A stretch of 14,230 nucleotides of DNA from Clostridium sp. CAG:575 (GCA_000435535.1 FR884564.1:1769-15998); one strand, 5' to 3'. Numbered from the stretch's first letter, positions 4,583-11,579 are shown. The notes: a model not told the origin generated them from the letters alone. Numbers and translations: made by a program.

Positions 4583-7003
4583 ATGAAAGTTTTGTTTGCT
4601 GTAAGTAATGAAGAAATATCAGAATCAATAGTAAAAAGATATCAAAGAGATTATAAAGAAATTATTTCATATAAAAATGTCTATTACTTCAATGCAATAT
4701 TAAAAGAATTACAAAAAGATAAAACTTATGATAGAATTGTAATAAGTGAAGATTTAGAGGCATTTACAAATACACAATATGATCAAATAGATAAATTTAT
4801 ATTTGATAAATTGGATAGTATTAGTGATGAAGCATCTAATATTAGAGGAGAAGACATTCCAATTATTTTAATTTGTACAGATAGAAGAGAAAAATCCGAA
4901 CAAATGCTAGTAAAAATATTTGGTATAGGAATTTATAATGCATTATTAGGAAATGATAGAAGTATACAAAATGTATGCTCATTATTAAATAAACCAAGAT
5001 TAAAAAAAGATGCAAAAGCGTACTACAAAATTGATTCAGAAGATGTAGGATATCAATCTGAAAATGAAAATGATGTTAGCGAAATGGAAATACAAAATAT
5101 ATTAGCGCACTATAAAAGATTAGGAAAAGATGAAAAAAAATATGTAGAAAGTTTTGATAACATAGCATCACAATACAATGATGTTCAATTAAGAATTATA
5201 AGCAAATTTCTACCATTAAATGTAAGAGCTGTATTAGAAGAACAATCTGCAAAATATCAACAAATAATTTCATATAATAGCAAAGTTTCAGATAATTTAA
5301 GAGGAAGCAAAAATGTTTCAAAAGAAAAACAAACAACCGGAACAATGGGCAAACTTTTAAGTGATCCAAACAAAGAAAAAATATTATCAAAGCCAGTAGT
5401 TATACCATCTTCTGTAAATATGACTGGAATTAAGAAATTAGCTAAAACACCAGTTTTACAAGAAAACTCAGAAATGAGTATGCAAGATGATGAAAAACAA
5501 ATAGAAAAGGTTGTAATGAAGAAAACTCAACCAAATAACGATAGCTTGGTAAATAAAAATATTGAAACAAATATAGTTAAACAAGAAATATATGATAGAA
5601 ATGTAGAAAAAGAAATAGAAGACGAAAATATGGAACAAGAAGTGGTAGAGAAAAAAAGAAGAGGAAGACCTCGCAAAACTCCAGTTGAACAAGAAGAAAT
5701 AGAAAATAAACCAAAAAGAGGAAGAGGAAGACCTCGTAAAAATCAAGTACCAGAAGAACAAGAAAAAATGGTATTACCAGGATTAGAAAATCAAACAACC
5801 GAAAACAATAGCTTACCAGGCTTTGAAGACGAGGAAGATGATACAGATAATATTTTACCAGGATTTACTGATATAGAAGATATTGATGAAGAACCAAAAG
5901 ATACTAATCCTAAAGCAAATGAAGAACAATCTAATATTTTACCAGGATTTGAAGAAGATGACGAAGAAGATGATGAAAACAATATAGACTCAATATTACC
6001 TGGATTTGAAAAAACACAAGAAGATGTACCAGTTAATAATAATTATAGTAAGAGTTATTCAAATCATGATCAATATCAATATAATAATCAAAATAATAGA
6101 AATGAAATTGCTAATACATATCAAGATGTAGATATATCTAATTTATTAACAACAGGAAAAAAAGTAGCTTGTTTTGTAGGTACAAGTAAAAATGGAACAT
6201 CATTTATTATTAATAATTTGGCACAAATGACATCTTCAATGGGGATTGATACAGCAATATTAGATACAACAAAAAATAGAAATTCTTATTATATATATAC
6301 AAAAAATGAAGAAGACTTAAGAAACATAGCAATGAATAATATTCAAAATTTATTGCAGGGAACAGCAAAAGGAATTGACACTGGTAAGAATTTATCAGTA
6401 TATACATCATTACCAGATGAAACAGAAGGAATAGAAAATGCAGGCTTAATTTTACAAACCTTATTAAAAAAACATTCTTTAGTGTTAATAGATTGTGATT
6501 TTGATACACCAATATCATATTTTGAAAAGGCACAAGAAATTTATCTAGTACAAAGTTTTGATATATTAACAATTCAACCACTAACAGCATTCTTAAGAGA
6601 TTTAAAATCTAAGAATGTATTAAATGAAAATAAATTAAGAGTAGTCCTTAATAAAGAAGTTAAATTAAGAGGAGTAAATGATAAAACAATTATAGGCGGA
6701 ATGGCGTATTATAATGATCCTTCAATGTCATTTATGACAGAATTATTTAATAAGAACACAATTAGATATATTACAATTCCTTTTGATGAGGTAGTTTATC
6801 AAAAATATTTGGAAAGTTTAATTAATTGTGAAGTATCAACAAAGGGATATCCTAAAAATATGATACAAGTATTTCAAAGACTTGCAAATATGGTGTATCC
6901 ATTAGTATCAGGTAAATCAACATATACACCACCAAGAGTCCAATCAAACACATTTACACCAAGCATGAATTCAACATTAGACCAAATGAAAATGAAATAT
7001 TAG
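4583..7003 (+). CDS. CpaE/TadZ-like protein with AT-hooks, LPGF repeats and a degenerate P-loop
   Basis: An 806-aa multidomain protein. Residues 1 to about 140 resemble a receiver-like alpha/beta fold without the phospho-acceptor cluster, as in CpaE/TadZ. An acidic to mixed linker follows. It carries two AT-hook cores, RRGRPRK (359-365) and GRGRPRK (380-386), then five repeats built on LPG(F/L) at about 398, 411, 425, 453 and 472, separated by Asp/Glu-rich spacers. From about 525 comes a MinD/ParA-like domain. Its Walker A region reads FVGTSKNGTSF (531-541) and lacks the canonical GKT/GKS lysine; VLIDCDFD is the likely Walker B strand. TadZ proteins localise the Tad pilus to a cell pole and often have atypical P-loops. 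AGAAAGGAAAGG precedes the ATG. It lies between the pilin-like gene and the GAF/GGDEF-like gene in one operon. Function is inferred from fold only. Confidence 0.6.
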   Translation: MKVLFAVSNEEISESIVKRYQRDYKEIISYKNVYYFNAILKELQKDKTYDRIVISEDLEAFTNTQYDQIDKFIFDKLDSISDEASNIRGEDIPIILICTDRREKSEQMLVKIFGIGIYNALLGNDRSIQNVCSLLNKPRLKKDAKAYYKIDSEDVGYQSENENDVSEMEIQNILAHYKRLGKDEKKYVESFDNIASQYNDVQLRIISKFLPLNVRAVLEEQSAKYQQIISYNSKVSDNLRGSKNVSKEKQTTGTMGKLLSDPNKEKILSKPVVIPSSVNMTGIKKLAKTPVLQENSEMSMQDDEKQIEKVVMKKTQPNNDSLVNKNIETNIVKQEIYDRNVEKEIEDENMEQEVVEKKRRGRPRKTPVEQEEIENKPKRGRGRPRKNQVPEEQEKMVLPGLENQTTENNSLPGFEDEEDDTDNILPGFTDIEDIDEEPKDTNPKANEEQSNILPGFEEDDEEDDENNIDSILPGFEKTQEDVPVNNNYSKSYSNHDQYQYNNQNNRNEIANTYQDVDISNLLTTGKKVACFVGTSKNGTSFIINNLAQMTSSMGIDTAILDTTKNRNSYYIYTKNEEDLRNIAMNNIQNLLQGTAKGIDTGKNLSVYTSLPDETEGIENAGLILQTLLKKHSLVLIDCDFDTPISYFEKAQEIYLVQSFDILTIQPLTAFLRDLKSKNVLNENKLRVVLNKEVKLRGVNDKTIIGGMAYYNDPSMSFMTELFNKNTIRYITIPFDEVVYQKYLESLINCEVSTKGYPKNMIQVFQRLANMVYPLVSGKSTYTPPRVQSNTFTPSMNSTLDQMKMKY

Positions 7004-7027
7004 AAGTAAAAAGTAGGGGGGAACAGA

Positions 7028-8122
7028 GTGTTAATAGCAATAGTAATAATATTAATTGTAGTAGTAATATCGTTAATTTTATATAATGTTAATATACATA
7101 AAAAAATACAAACATATAAAAATATCAACCAAAAAATTAACAATTTATCAATTGTACAAGACTTTATGAGTACAATAGGGGAAACTTCTACAGTAGATGA
7201 AAAAATAAAAAATATAAATAATATTTTGATTGAAAGATACGAAATAAAATATTCAACTATTGTTGTATTTAATGGAGCTGAATATGAAATAAAAGCATCA
7301 AATGTAGATGAAAGACATTGGGATTCATTAAGATCATTACAAGATGTTGATATTTTTAAAGATAGTATAGCGCAAGCAACCCCAAAATATGTTACTGTAA
7401 ATAATGAAGGAGAAAGATTACCATATCAAAAAATGGAATTTGGTAGAGCAAAATCTGCCATCTTCTTCCCATTATATATTGATAATGTTTACATAGGATA
7501 TTGGATTATAGAAAGTGGAACACCACATGATTTTGACAATGTTGATACTACTGTTTTAGAAGTAATAAAAGATAATATCGTATCAGTTTTAAAAACAGTA
7601 GTACATCAAAAAACATTAGAATCAATTGTAAGAAAAGACTTATTCTCAGGTCTATATTCAGAAGAATATTTATATGGAGAAGGCAGAAAAGTAATAGACC
7701 AATATACTACATCAACTGTATGTATGTTTAAAATTACTAATCTGGAAGAAATTAATAAAAAATATTCAAGAGAATTAGGAAACGAATTTATTATAGAAAT
7801 CAGTGATTTTATAAAAGACAATATTTCAAATCAATATGTTTTTGTTAGATATATGGGCCCAAAATTTGTAATTGTATTTTCTGGAGTAGAAGTAAATGGA
7901 GTAGCAGAATTTATTAATGACTTAAAAGAAAGAATAGAAAAACATCCAATAACTTTACCAGAAGAAGATGAGGAAAAAGAGGAAGAACAACAAGCATATC
8001 CAAGATTAAATTTTGTTATATCAACATATTATAAAGGAACTGGGTTAGAAGAAATTCTAAAAAAACTAGAAGAGTACTTAGACAATGCAGATGAAAAAGA
8101 AAGTAATATTACTAATATTTAA
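7028..8122 (+). CDS. Membrane-anchored GAF plus degenerate GGDEF protein
   Basis: Translation starts at GTG 7028, 8 nt after AGGGGGG, 24 nt after the TadZ-like gene stops. The 364-aa product has one N-terminal membrane helix (residues 2-19), a short coiled segment, a GAF-like sensor domain at about 40-190 (AIFFPLYIDNVYIGYWIIES is typical of its core), and a GGDEF-fold domain at about 205-355. The signature loop, GG(D/E)EF in active diguanylate cyclases, is MGPKF (276-280). Catalysis of c-di-GMP synthesis is therefore very unlikely, although nucleotide binding or a scaffolding role could remain. A Glu-rich insertion (EEDEEKEEEQQ) lies before the last strands. Co-transcription with the TadZ-like gene suggests it signals to or positions that machine. 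An inactive GGDEF used as a receptor is the best guess. Confidence 0.65.
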   Translation: MLIAIVIILIVVVISLILYNVNIHKKIQTYKNINQKINNLSIVQDFMSTIGETSTVDEKIKNINNILIERYEIKYSTIVVFNGAEYEIKASNVDERHWDSLRSLQDVDIFKDSIAQATPKYVTVNNEGERLPYQKMEFGRAKSAIFFPLYIDNVYIGYWIIESGTPHDFDNVDTTVLEVIKDNIVSVLKTVVHQKTLESIVRKDLFSGLYSEEYLYGEGRKVIDQYTTSTVCMFKITNLEEINKKYSRELGNEFIIEISDFIKDNISNQYVFVRYMGPKFVIVFSGVEVNGVAEFINDLKERIEKHPITLPEEDEEKEEEQQAYPRLNFVISTYYKGTGLEEILKKLEEYLDNADEKESNITNI

Positions 8123-8137
8123 AAGGAGGATACATAT

Positions 8138-8395
8138 ATGGATTTTGATAAAACAATGAGTTTTCAAGTTGAAAGAGAAGAGAACCACAAAGCAAAGGAA
8201 ATTTTAAAAGAAGTATATGAAGCATTAAACGAAAAAGGATATAATCCAATAAACCAAATAGTAGGATATATTTTATCAGGAGACCCAACATACATTACAA
8301 GCTATAATGATGCAAGAAATAAAATAAGAACAATCGAAAGAGACGAACTATTAGAAAAAATGGTAAAAAGCTATATCGGATTGGACTTAGAATAA
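8138..8395 (+). CDS. ireB: IreB family regulatory phosphoprotein (DUF965)
   Basis: The 85-aa protein matches the IreB/YrzL family over its whole length: FDKTM near the N-terminus, [19 protein letters not shown] in the centre, NDARNKIR and [13 protein letters not shown] at the end. In Enterococcus faecalis, IreB is phosphorylated on N-terminal threonines by the PASTA kinase IreK and affects cephalosporin tolerance. The equivalent residue here is probably Thr6. AAGGAGG lies 8-9 nt before the ATG and only 15 nt separate it from the preceding stop, so it is in the same operon. In many Firmicutes ireB sits between alaS and ruvX; here alaS is replaced by the TadZ-like and GGDEF-like genes, while ruvX and the DUF1292 gene follow as usual. 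Confidence 0.92.
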   Translation: MDFDKTMSFQVEREENHKAKEILKEVYEALNEKGYNPINQIVGYILSGDPTYITSYNDARNKIRTIERDELLEKMVKSYIGLDLE

Positions 8396-8460
8396 TTTAT
8401 AATATCAAATTAAAACAGTTAAAATTTAAGTATTATGACAAGAAAGAAATGAGTTAAAAT

Positions 8461-8886
8461 ATGAGAAAATTAGGAATTGATTATGGAGATGCTAGAGTAG
8501 GAATAGCTATAACAGACCCATTAAATATAACAGCACAAGGATTAGAAACAATACAAAGAAAAGATTCTGATAAAGTTGTTTTAAGAAGACTAGATGAAAT
8601 ATTAGAAAGATATGAAGTTGATACGATTGTAGTTGGAATGCCACTAAATTTAAAAGGCGAAAAAACTGTAAGAGCAGAAGTTACAGAAAAATTTATACAC
8701 AAATTAAAATGCAAATATAACAAAATTAATATTGTAACAGTAGACGAAAGGCTAACAACAGTGGCAGCACATAAAACAATGAATTTTCTAGATGTAAATA
8801 AGAATAAAAAACGTGAGATTGTAGATACTATATCTGCAGTATATATTTTAGAAACATACATGGGACAAATGAAAAATAATGCATAA
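8461..8886 (+). CDS. ruvX: RuvX/YqgF RNase H-fold protein, Holliday junction resolvase-like
   Basis: This 141-aa protein is full length for the family. The four marker segments are present: GIDYGDARVGIAITDP (5-20) with catalytic Asp7, VVGMPLNLKGE (57-67), VDERLTT (94-100) with Glu97, and VDTISAVYILETY (121-133) with Asp122, giving the RNase H-like acidic triad. Family members are linked to 16S rRNA 5'-end maturation (YqgF in E. coli) and to Holliday junction processing; both have been proposed. It is encoded 65 nt after ireB without a terminator between, so it is probably co-transcribed. The start ATG is fixed by the conserved N-terminus although the ribosome binding site is weak (GAAATGAG). 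A DUF1292 gene follows, completing a conserved trio. Confidence 0.93.
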   Translation: MRKLGIDYGDARVGIAITDPLNITAQGLETIQRKDSDKVVLRRLDEILERYEVDTIVVGMPLNLKGEKTVRAEVTEKFIHKLKCKYNKINIVTVDERLTTVAAHKTMNFLDVNKNKKREIVDTISAVYILETYMGQMKNNA

Positions 8887-8901
8887 ATAAATAAAAAAAA
8901 C

Positions 8902-8930
8902 TTGCCAAAAAATAAAAAATAAGGTATTAT
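8902..8930 (+). promoter_or_regulatory. Promoter of the DUF1292 gene
   Basis: TTGCCA (8902-8907), a 17-bp spacer, and TATTAT (8925-8930) are a good sigma-A match. An overlapping TATAAT at 8928-8933 would need a 20-bp spacer. The leader to the ATG at 9023 is about 85 nt and contains a 14-bp hairpin. Confidence 0.6.
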
Positions 8931-8965
8931 AATGATGATATTTAATTTATTAAATATAAAAATAA

Positions 8966-9002
8966 TTATAGTAAAATAACATAAATAATTATTTTACTAT
9001 AA
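8966..9002 (+). promoter_or_regulatory. 14-bp hairpin in the 5' leader of the DUF1292 gene
   Basis: TTATAGTAAAATAA and TTATTTTACTATAA pair perfectly around a 9-nt loop (8980-8988). The stem ends about 10 nt before the AAAGGAG ribosome binding site. No T-tract follows, so it is not a terminator. A translation-control stem, an RNA-stability element or an operator is possible. Confidence 0.5.
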
Positions 9003-9022
9003 ATAGTTGAAAGGAGAAATTT

Positions 9023-9331
9023 ATGGACGAGAATTTTGAAGGAGAAGAACTAGATAACATCGTAATATTAAATGATGAAGATGGAAACGAAGTAAAATTT
9101 GAATTCTTAGACTTAATAGAATTAGATGATGAAGAATACGTAGTATTACTACCAGTTACAGAAGAAGGAGAAGAAGATGAAGGAGAAGTAGTAATATTAA
9201 AAGTAGAAGATAATGATGATGAAGAATCAGAAGAAGAATCATATGTAAGTGTAGAAGATGAAGAAATATTAAATAAAGTATTTGAAATATTCAAAGAAAA
9301 ATTTAAAGATGATTTTGATTTTGTAGATTAA
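9023..9331 (+). CDS. DUF1292 (YrzB-like) acidic protein
   Basis: The 102-aa protein is extremely acidic. It has the DUF1292 pattern: DNIVILNDEDGNEVKFEFL, then LDLIELDDEEYVVLLP, then EVVILKVE, ending with a helical segment (EEILNKVFEIFKEKF). The function of this small cytoplasmic family is unknown. Its place after ireB and ruvX is conserved from Bacillus (yrzB) to Clostridia. It has its own promoter at 8902-8930, a structured leader, and a terminator at 9390-9417, so it can be expressed separately from the long operon upstream. AAAGGAG sits about 7 nt before the ATG. An acidic insert (EEGEEDEG, DDEESEEES) lengthens it compared with the Bacillus homologue. Confidence 0.85.
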   Translation: MDENFEGEELDNIVILNDEDGNEVKFEFLDLIELDDEEYVVLLPVTEEGEEDEGEVVILKVEDNDDEESEEESYVSVEDEEILNKVFEIFKEKFKDDFDFVD

Positions 9332-9389
9332 TTTTATAAATTATCATTAGAATTTATAATTTAAGTGATAATAAAATTTTAAAAGAATA

Positions 9390-9417
9390 GGACGGATACA
9401 TTCCGTCCTTATTTTTT
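9390..9417 (+). terminator. Rho-independent terminator after the DUF1292 gene
   Basis: GGACGGA (9390-9396), loop TACAT, TCCGTCC (9402-9408), then TTATTTTTT. It closes the ireB-ruvX-DUF1292 block and separates it from the membrane protein and Nudix-synthetase pair. Confidence 0.9.
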
Positions 9418-9439
9418 AGAATAATTTTAATATAAATGG

Positions 9440-9468
9440 TTTATAGGCAAATCCAAAAAACCTAAATA
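9440..9468 (+). promoter_or_regulatory. Weak candidate promoter for the 9492 gene pair
   Basis: TTTATA (9440-9445), 17 bp, TAAATA (9463-9468). Both boxes are poor matches in an AT-rich region. It is listed because a terminator lies just upstream and the next two genes need a promoter here. The -10 box is 23 nt from the ATG, so the leader would be very short. Confidence 0.25.
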
Positions 9469-9491
9469 TTTTTTACAAGGGAAGATTAAAA

Positions 9492-9971
9492 ATGAAAAAA
9501 TTTTCAACATATTTATTAGTAATGTTTATGGTAATGTTTTGGGTATTAAGAATTGCAATAACATTAACAAATCAATTAGGGGGAACACTTGGAGGAATGG
9601 TGCCAATCAATGAGACATTTGAAATAGCTTTGTTATTTGCATTTTTAGTATGTGTGGTATTAGTTGTAAAAAGAAGTTTAGTAGGAGGATTATTATATTT
9701 AGCATTATATGCAATTTACTTTGGAGGAGATGTTACAAGTAAATTGAGCATTATGGCACATGGAGAAACATTAACAATGGCACAAAGCCTAGAATTTATG
9801 GTATCAATGATTGGAATAATATTACCAGTTGCAGTGTTATTAGATTTATTAATGGATAAGAATAGAAAGCTAAATCCAAAGGATAAAAAAACAGATTGGT
9901 TTTATCAAAATGAAGAATATGATAGAAAACTAGATGATAGAGCAGATAAAAATAATTATAGAACAATGTAA
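9492..9971 (+). CDS. Four-helix membrane protein of unknown function
   Basis: I cannot name this 159-aa protein. It has four hydrophobic segments at about residues 5-26, 42-60, 63-79 and 99-121. The hydrophilic, mostly cytoplasmic C-terminus (122-159) is rich in Lys, Asp and Asn and contains KKTDWFYQNEEYDRK and DDRADKNNY. A gap between helices 3 and 4 (DVTSKLSIMAHGETLTMAQ) may be extracellular. Proteins with this kind of tail occur in clostridial genomes as conserved hypotheticals. The ribosome binding site is weak (AAGGGA). The next gene, the Nudix-synthetase fusion, begins 33 nt after its stop with no terminator between, so the two are probably co-transcribed. Whether they act together is not known; a tail-mediated link to a nucleotide-handling enzyme is speculation. 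Confidence 0.65.
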   Translation: MKKFSTYLLVMFMVMFWVLRIAITLTNQLGGTLGGMVPINETFEIALLFAFLVCVVLVVKRSLVGGLLYLALYAIYFGGDVTSKLSIMAHGETLTMAQSLEFMVSMIGIILPVAVLLDLLMDKNRKLNPKDKKTDWFYQNEEYDRKLDDRADKNNYRTM

Positions 9972-10004
9972 TATAAAAATATTCAAAATATAAAGGAGAT
10001 AGTT

Positions 10005-11579
10005 ATGGATAAAATAGAAACAACCCTTTGTTTGTTGAAAAGAGACAATAAAATTTTATTGGCAATGAAAAAAAGAGGATTTGGTGAAGGAAAATATAAT
10101 GGTATTGGTGGAAAAATAGAAAAAGGTGAAACGCCAGAAGAAGCTATGATACGTGAAACTCAAGAAGAAATTAATGTAACACCAACTAAATATGAAAAAA
10201 TTGGAATAGTAGAGTTTGATGAATACTATAAAGGCAAAAAGCAAAATTTAGTTTTTTATTTATATTTTATCCATGAATGGGAAGGAAAACCAAGTGAAAG
10301 TGATGAAATGAAACCGAAATGGTTTGAAATAGATAATATCCCATATGATAAAATGTTTCCAGATGATAAATATTGGTTGCCATTGGTATTAGAAGGAAAA
10401 AAGATAAAAGCATATTTTGAATTTGATGAAAATTGGAATTTAGTTTCAAAGGTCATAGACGATTTAAATAAAAACATAACAATTGTAATAGATGGGCAAG
10501 CTGGTAGTTGTGGAAAAGGTAAGATAGGTGGATATTTAGCAAAAAAAGAAGATTTTGAAATTTCAACAAATAATTGGTCAAGTAATGCAGGACATACTTT
10601 TGTAGATAATAATGGAAATAAAGTGATTGTAAGTCATTTACCAATAGCTATAGTGAATCCAAAAACAAAATTACTAATAAATGCAGGAGCAATAATAACA
10701 CCAGAAATATTATTTAATGAAATAGAAAAATATAAAGAACTTATAGGAAATAGAAAAATTTACATCAATTCAAGAGCTATGATTATTCAAGAAAAACATC
10801 GAGAGATAGAAAAGAAAGAAATTAAAAGTGGATCAACTTTTAAAGGATGTGGAGCAGCATATTCAGATAAAATAATGAGAAAACAAGATGTTGTTTTAGC
10901 TGGCGAATATTTTAAAAATATAGATAATCAATATAAAGACGTAATTGAAATAGCAGATACAGCCTTAATGATAAATAAATCAATGGGAAAAATCTTAATT
11001 GAAGGAGCTCAAGGACAGGATTTGGATATTAATTATGGTTTAGATTATCCTCATGTTACTAGTAGAATGTGTAGTGCAAGTCAGCTAATTGCTGATGCGG
11101 GTGTTAGTGTGTACAAAGTTAAAGATATATTTATGATAATAAGACCATATCCAATAAGAATTAGTAATAAAACAAATATAGGTGAAGAAATTTATAGCGG
11201 TGATTATTGTGGAAGCAAGGAAATTTCATGGGAAGAAGTTGCAAGAAGGAGTGGATGTAATGTTGAATTAAAAGAATATACAACAGTTACTAAAAAAGTT
11301 AGAAGAGTTTTTGAAATGAATTGGGAAAGATTGAAATATAATGTTATGATAAATCAACCTACAGGAATTGTTCTTAATTTTGCACAGTATATTGATTGGA
11401 AAGCTTATAAATGCAGAGATTATAATAAATTACCATTAAAAGTTAAACAATTTATTAGTAAGATAGAGAATGAAACAAATACACCGGTAGTGATGATTGG
11501 TACAGGAGAAGAAGAAGGAGATATTATTGATTTAAGAAAAAATAATATTGAATATTATGAAAAATTAGGAAAGTGTTGA
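10005..11579 (+). CDS. Fusion of MTH1-like Nudix hydrolase and PurZ-like adenylosuccinate synthetase
   Basis: A 524-aa two-domain protein, start fixed by AAAGGAG at 9992-9998. Residues 1 to about 155 closely resemble eukaryotic MTH1 (8-oxo-dGTPase): MKKRGFGEGKYNGIGGK, a Nudix box G36...E42...R50-E51...E54-E55 (final Gly is Asn57), and SDEMKPKWF plus PDDKYW, whose Asp120/Asp121 match the MTH1 base-recognition aspartates (MTH1 Trp117 is Phe118). Residues 157-524 are a PurA-family synthetase: GQAGSCGKGK (164-173), SNAGHT with His197, EGAQGQDLD (333-341), VTSRM, TTVTKKVRR (426-434). PurA has GDEGKGK; here the catalytic Asp is Ser168. The GTP motif TKLD is LNFAQYID (457-464). Both changes recall phage PurZ, which turns dGMP into a succino-diaminopurine nucleotide. 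The domain is about 370 aa, shorter than PurA (about 430). Substrates are not proven. Confidence 0.8.
   Translation: MDKIETTLCLLKRDNKILLAMKKRGFGEGKYNGIGGKIEKGETPEEAMIRETQEEINVTPTKYEKIGIVEFDEYYKGKKQNLVFYLYFIHEWEGKPSESDEMKPKWFEIDNIPYDKMFPDDKYWLPLVLEGKKIKAYFEFDENWNLVSKVIDDLNKNITIVIDGQAGSCGKGKIGGYLAKKEDFEISTNNWSSNAGHTFVDNNGNKVIVSHLPIAIVNPKTKLLINAGAIITPEILFNEIEKYKELIGNRKIYINSRAMIIQEKHREIEKKEIKSGSTFKGCGAAYSDKIMRKQDVVLAGEYFKNIDNQYKDVIEIADTALMINKSMGKILIEGAQGQDLDINYGLDYPHVTSRMCSASQLIADAGVSVYKVKDIFMIIRPYPIRISNKTNIGEEIYSGDYCGSKEISWEEVARRSGCNVELKEYTTVTKKVRRVFEMNWERLKYNVMINQPTGIVLNFAQYIDWKAYKCRDYNKLPLKVKQFISKIENETNTPVVMIGTGEEEGDIIDLRKNNIEYYEKLGKC

Noticed and set aside
5468..5982. Open frames on the minus strand opposite the acidic/AT-hook linker of the TadZ-like gene
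   Set aside because: Their Phe/Leu- and Ser-rich products are what the complement of Glu/Lys/Asp-rich coding gives. They have no ribosome binding sites or family resemblance.
5773..6010. CRISPR-like or tandem DNA repeat at the LPGF motifs
   Set aside because: Only short motifs (TTACCAGG-type) repeat, in frame, within a coding region with unequal spacers. This is a protein repeat.
8989..9294. Serine-rich minus-strand frame opposite the DUF1292 gene
   Set aside because: It is the antisense of GAA/GAT-rich codons for an acidic protein. The plus-strand frame has a promoter, a ribosome binding site and a family match.
9332..9389. Second hairpin (TTATCATTA / TTAAGTGATAA) before the terminator
   Set aside because: The pairing has mismatches and is almost entirely A-T. 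A strong terminator lies just downstream, so no separate role is supported.
10491..11579. Calling the second domain the housekeeping purA
   Set aside because: The catalytic Asp and the TKLD motif are both replaced, the domain is shorter than PurA, and it is fused to a Nudix domain. A separate purA is expected elsewhere in the genome.
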